From NCBI GenBank assembly GCA_002069025.1, contig MWBK01000240.1, positions 1 to 9,327 on the forward strand: DNA of 9,327 bases, read 5' to 3'. A program made the translations under genes and the position numbers. This DNA is from Bacteroidetes bacterium ADurb.Bin302 (GTDB taxonomy: Bacteria > Bacteroidota > Bacteroidia > Bacteroidales > Paludibacteraceae). Shown here one piece after another: positions 8,465 through 9,327 of this stretch (its first letter is position 1; every line of letters starts with the position of its first letter). The notes beneath the pieces were generated by a model. It was not told the origin of the DNA and did not search any database. It saw only the letters and a program-made list of their open reading frames with translations.

Positions 8465-9082
8465 TTAATTTTGTAATTCAGGATATTTAGCTCTTTGAGC
8501 CCAAATTATACATCCTAAAATTATAAGAGCCATTGGAGGCATTACCATCAAACCGCAATTCATATAACCGAAGTCATAAAAACTTTGCGGTATTACTTGA
8601 AATCCTAACAAGCTACCTGAGCCTAGCAACTCGCGAATAAATGCTACTATAACTAAAATGATTGCATATCCGAAACCATTACCTAAACCATCTACAAATG
8701 ATTCCCATGGACGATTTGACATTGCAAATGCTTCCAAGCGTCCCATTAAGATACAATTGGTAATAATTAAGCCTACATAAACTGATAATTGTACACTTAC
8801 GTCATAAGCAAAGGCTTTCAACATTTGGCTTACAATTGTTACAAGTGCTGCAACAACAACTAATTGAACAATAATACGTATACGGTTAGGTATTGTATTA
8901 CGCATTAGTGAAATTACAAGATTTGATACTGCAACAATTATTGCAACAGAAAACCCCATAACTAAAGCCGGTTCCAACTTAGCTGTTACAGCAAGAGCAG
9001 AACATATACCCAATATCTGAACAGTTACCGGATTGTTAATATTTAACGGAGAAACGAATGTTTCTTTAATTTGACTTGACAT
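8465..9082 (-). CDS. nqrD: Na+-translocating NADH:quinone reductase subunit D
   Basis: NqrD is the membrane partner of NqrE in the Na+-pumping complex. The 205-residue chain has about six hydrophobic helices, near 20-40, 40-60, 68-88, 97-117, 135-153 and 173-193. C27 (GICSAL) and C110 (TNCILMGR) correspond to the cluster-binding cysteines of Vibrio NqrD (C29 and C112), which together with the NqrE pair hold a [2Fe-2S] centre within the membrane. The conserved block GRLEAFAMSNRPW follows the second cysteine. The ATG at 9082 is supported by a strong AGGAGG at 9091-9096, which overlaps the nqrC stop codon. Genes on both sides belong to the same complex, so the assignment to Nqr rather than the related Rnf complex is secure. 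Confidence 0.98.
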   Translation of the reverse strand: MSSQIKETFVSPLNINNPVTVQILGICSALAVTAKLEPALVMGFSVAIIVAVSNLVISLMRNTIPNRIRIIVQLVVVAALVTIVSQMLKAFAYDVSVQLSVYVGLIITNCILMGRLEAFAMSNRPWESFVDGLGNGFGYAIILVIVAFIRELLGSGSLLGFQVIPQSFYDFGYMNCGLMVMPPMALIILGCIIWAQRAKYPELQN

Positions 9083-9090
9083 TTTATTTT

Positions 9091-9096
9091 CCTCCT
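9091..9096 (-). promoter_or_regulatory. Shine-Dalgarno of nqrD, overlapping the nqrC stop
   Basis: On the minus strand this reads AGGAGG, a perfect anti-16S match, 8 bases before the nqrD ATG. Its first two bases are the last two of the nqrC TAG stop codon (9095-9097). A ribosome ending nqrC would sit directly over this site, which suggests translational coupling. It stands out because none of the other starts in the window has such a motif. Confidence 0.8.
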
Positions 9097-9327
9097 ACTT
9101 ATTTAAAAATTCTACATATTGACCCATGCCCTCTTTAAGCATATTGTTAACACCTTGTGATGTCATTGTACCACCTGAGATACCATCAACATAATCAAGA
9201 CCTTCAGCAGTTTTACCGGGTTTTACGACAGCTATTGATGTAAATGAACCATTTTGTTTAATATGCTTACCATGAAATGGCTTTTTAAATATATCCATCA
9301 CAATTTCTGCACCTATCTTTTTGGCTT
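9095..9327 (-). CDS. nqrC: Na+-translocating NADH:quinone reductase subunit C (C-terminal fragment; 5' end beyond window)
   Basis: Only the last 77 codons are inside the window, and the frame stays open to its edge. The fragment begins AKKIGAEI and includes the FMN-binding domain motif DGISGGTMTS. The Thr encoded at 9167-9169 corresponds to the residue that carries FMN through a phosphoester bond in NqrC; the family consensus is DxxSGAT, here SGGT. A dedicated flavin transferase (ApbE/Ftp type) makes this link and is not in the window. NqrC is anchored in the membrane by one N-terminal helix that lies outside. The GTG at 9301 is an internal codon, not the start. The stop TAG overlaps the nqrD Shine-Dalgarno. 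Confidence 0.95.
   Translation of the reverse strand, partial: AKKIGAEIVMDIFKKPFHGKHIKQNGSFTSIAVVKPGKTAEGLDYVDGISGGTMTSQGVNNMLKEGMGQYVEFLNK

Noticed and set aside
9299..9301. GTG at 9301 as a start of a small 68-residue protein
   Set aside because: The frame continues upstream to the window edge with NqrC-like residues, so this is an internal valine codon of a gene whose start is outside the window.

Overview
The window is an A+T-rich stretch in which every gene I can support lies on the minus strand, so transcription runs from high to low coordinates. It reads as an anaerobic member of Bacteroidota, probably Bacteroidales. The reasons are a Na+-NQR operon in the order C-D-E-F with typical Bacteroidota-style subunits, a TAnnTTTG-type promoter element directly in front of priA, mostly absent Shine-Dalgarno sequences, and a very long 2-hydroxyacyl-CoA dehydratase activase fusion protein of a kind found in strict anaerobes. 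The genus cannot be settled from this sequence alone.

Layout, in the order of transcription: (1) 9327-6545 is the distal part of a Na+-translocating NADH:quinone reductase operon: the C-terminal end of nqrC, then complete nqrD, nqrE and nqrF with gaps of 12, 23 and 10 bases. It closes at a convincing intrinsic terminator (6486-6520). (2) 6456-4264 is priA, the primosomal replication restart helicase, with its own promoter whose -7 box ends only 4 bases before the ATG. (3) An 83-base gap carries a 29-base A+T-rich near-palindrome and a candidate -7 box. (4) 4180-1 is a giant iron-sulfur protein gene of at least 1393 codons. It is open to the window edge and its stop lies outside.

The nqr genes jointly encode a membrane complex that passes electrons from NADH through FAD, [2Fe-2S] clusters and covalent FMN to quinone while pumping Na+. 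PriA is a housekeeping DNA repair and replication protein with no obvious functional link to either neighbour. The giant protein is the most interesting item. It has two ATP-dependent activase (ASKHA) modules, each with both cluster cysteines exactly 39 residues apart. A four-cysteine linker follows. The C-terminal half is an internally duplicated HgdB-like region with two sets of three candidate cluster cysteines. This would fit a single-chain ATP-driven low-potential reductase, possibly carrying a double-cubane-type cluster. The substrate is unknown.

There is no gene-free stretch longer than 88 bases. I see no RNA gene, CRISPR array, insertion sequence or attachment site.
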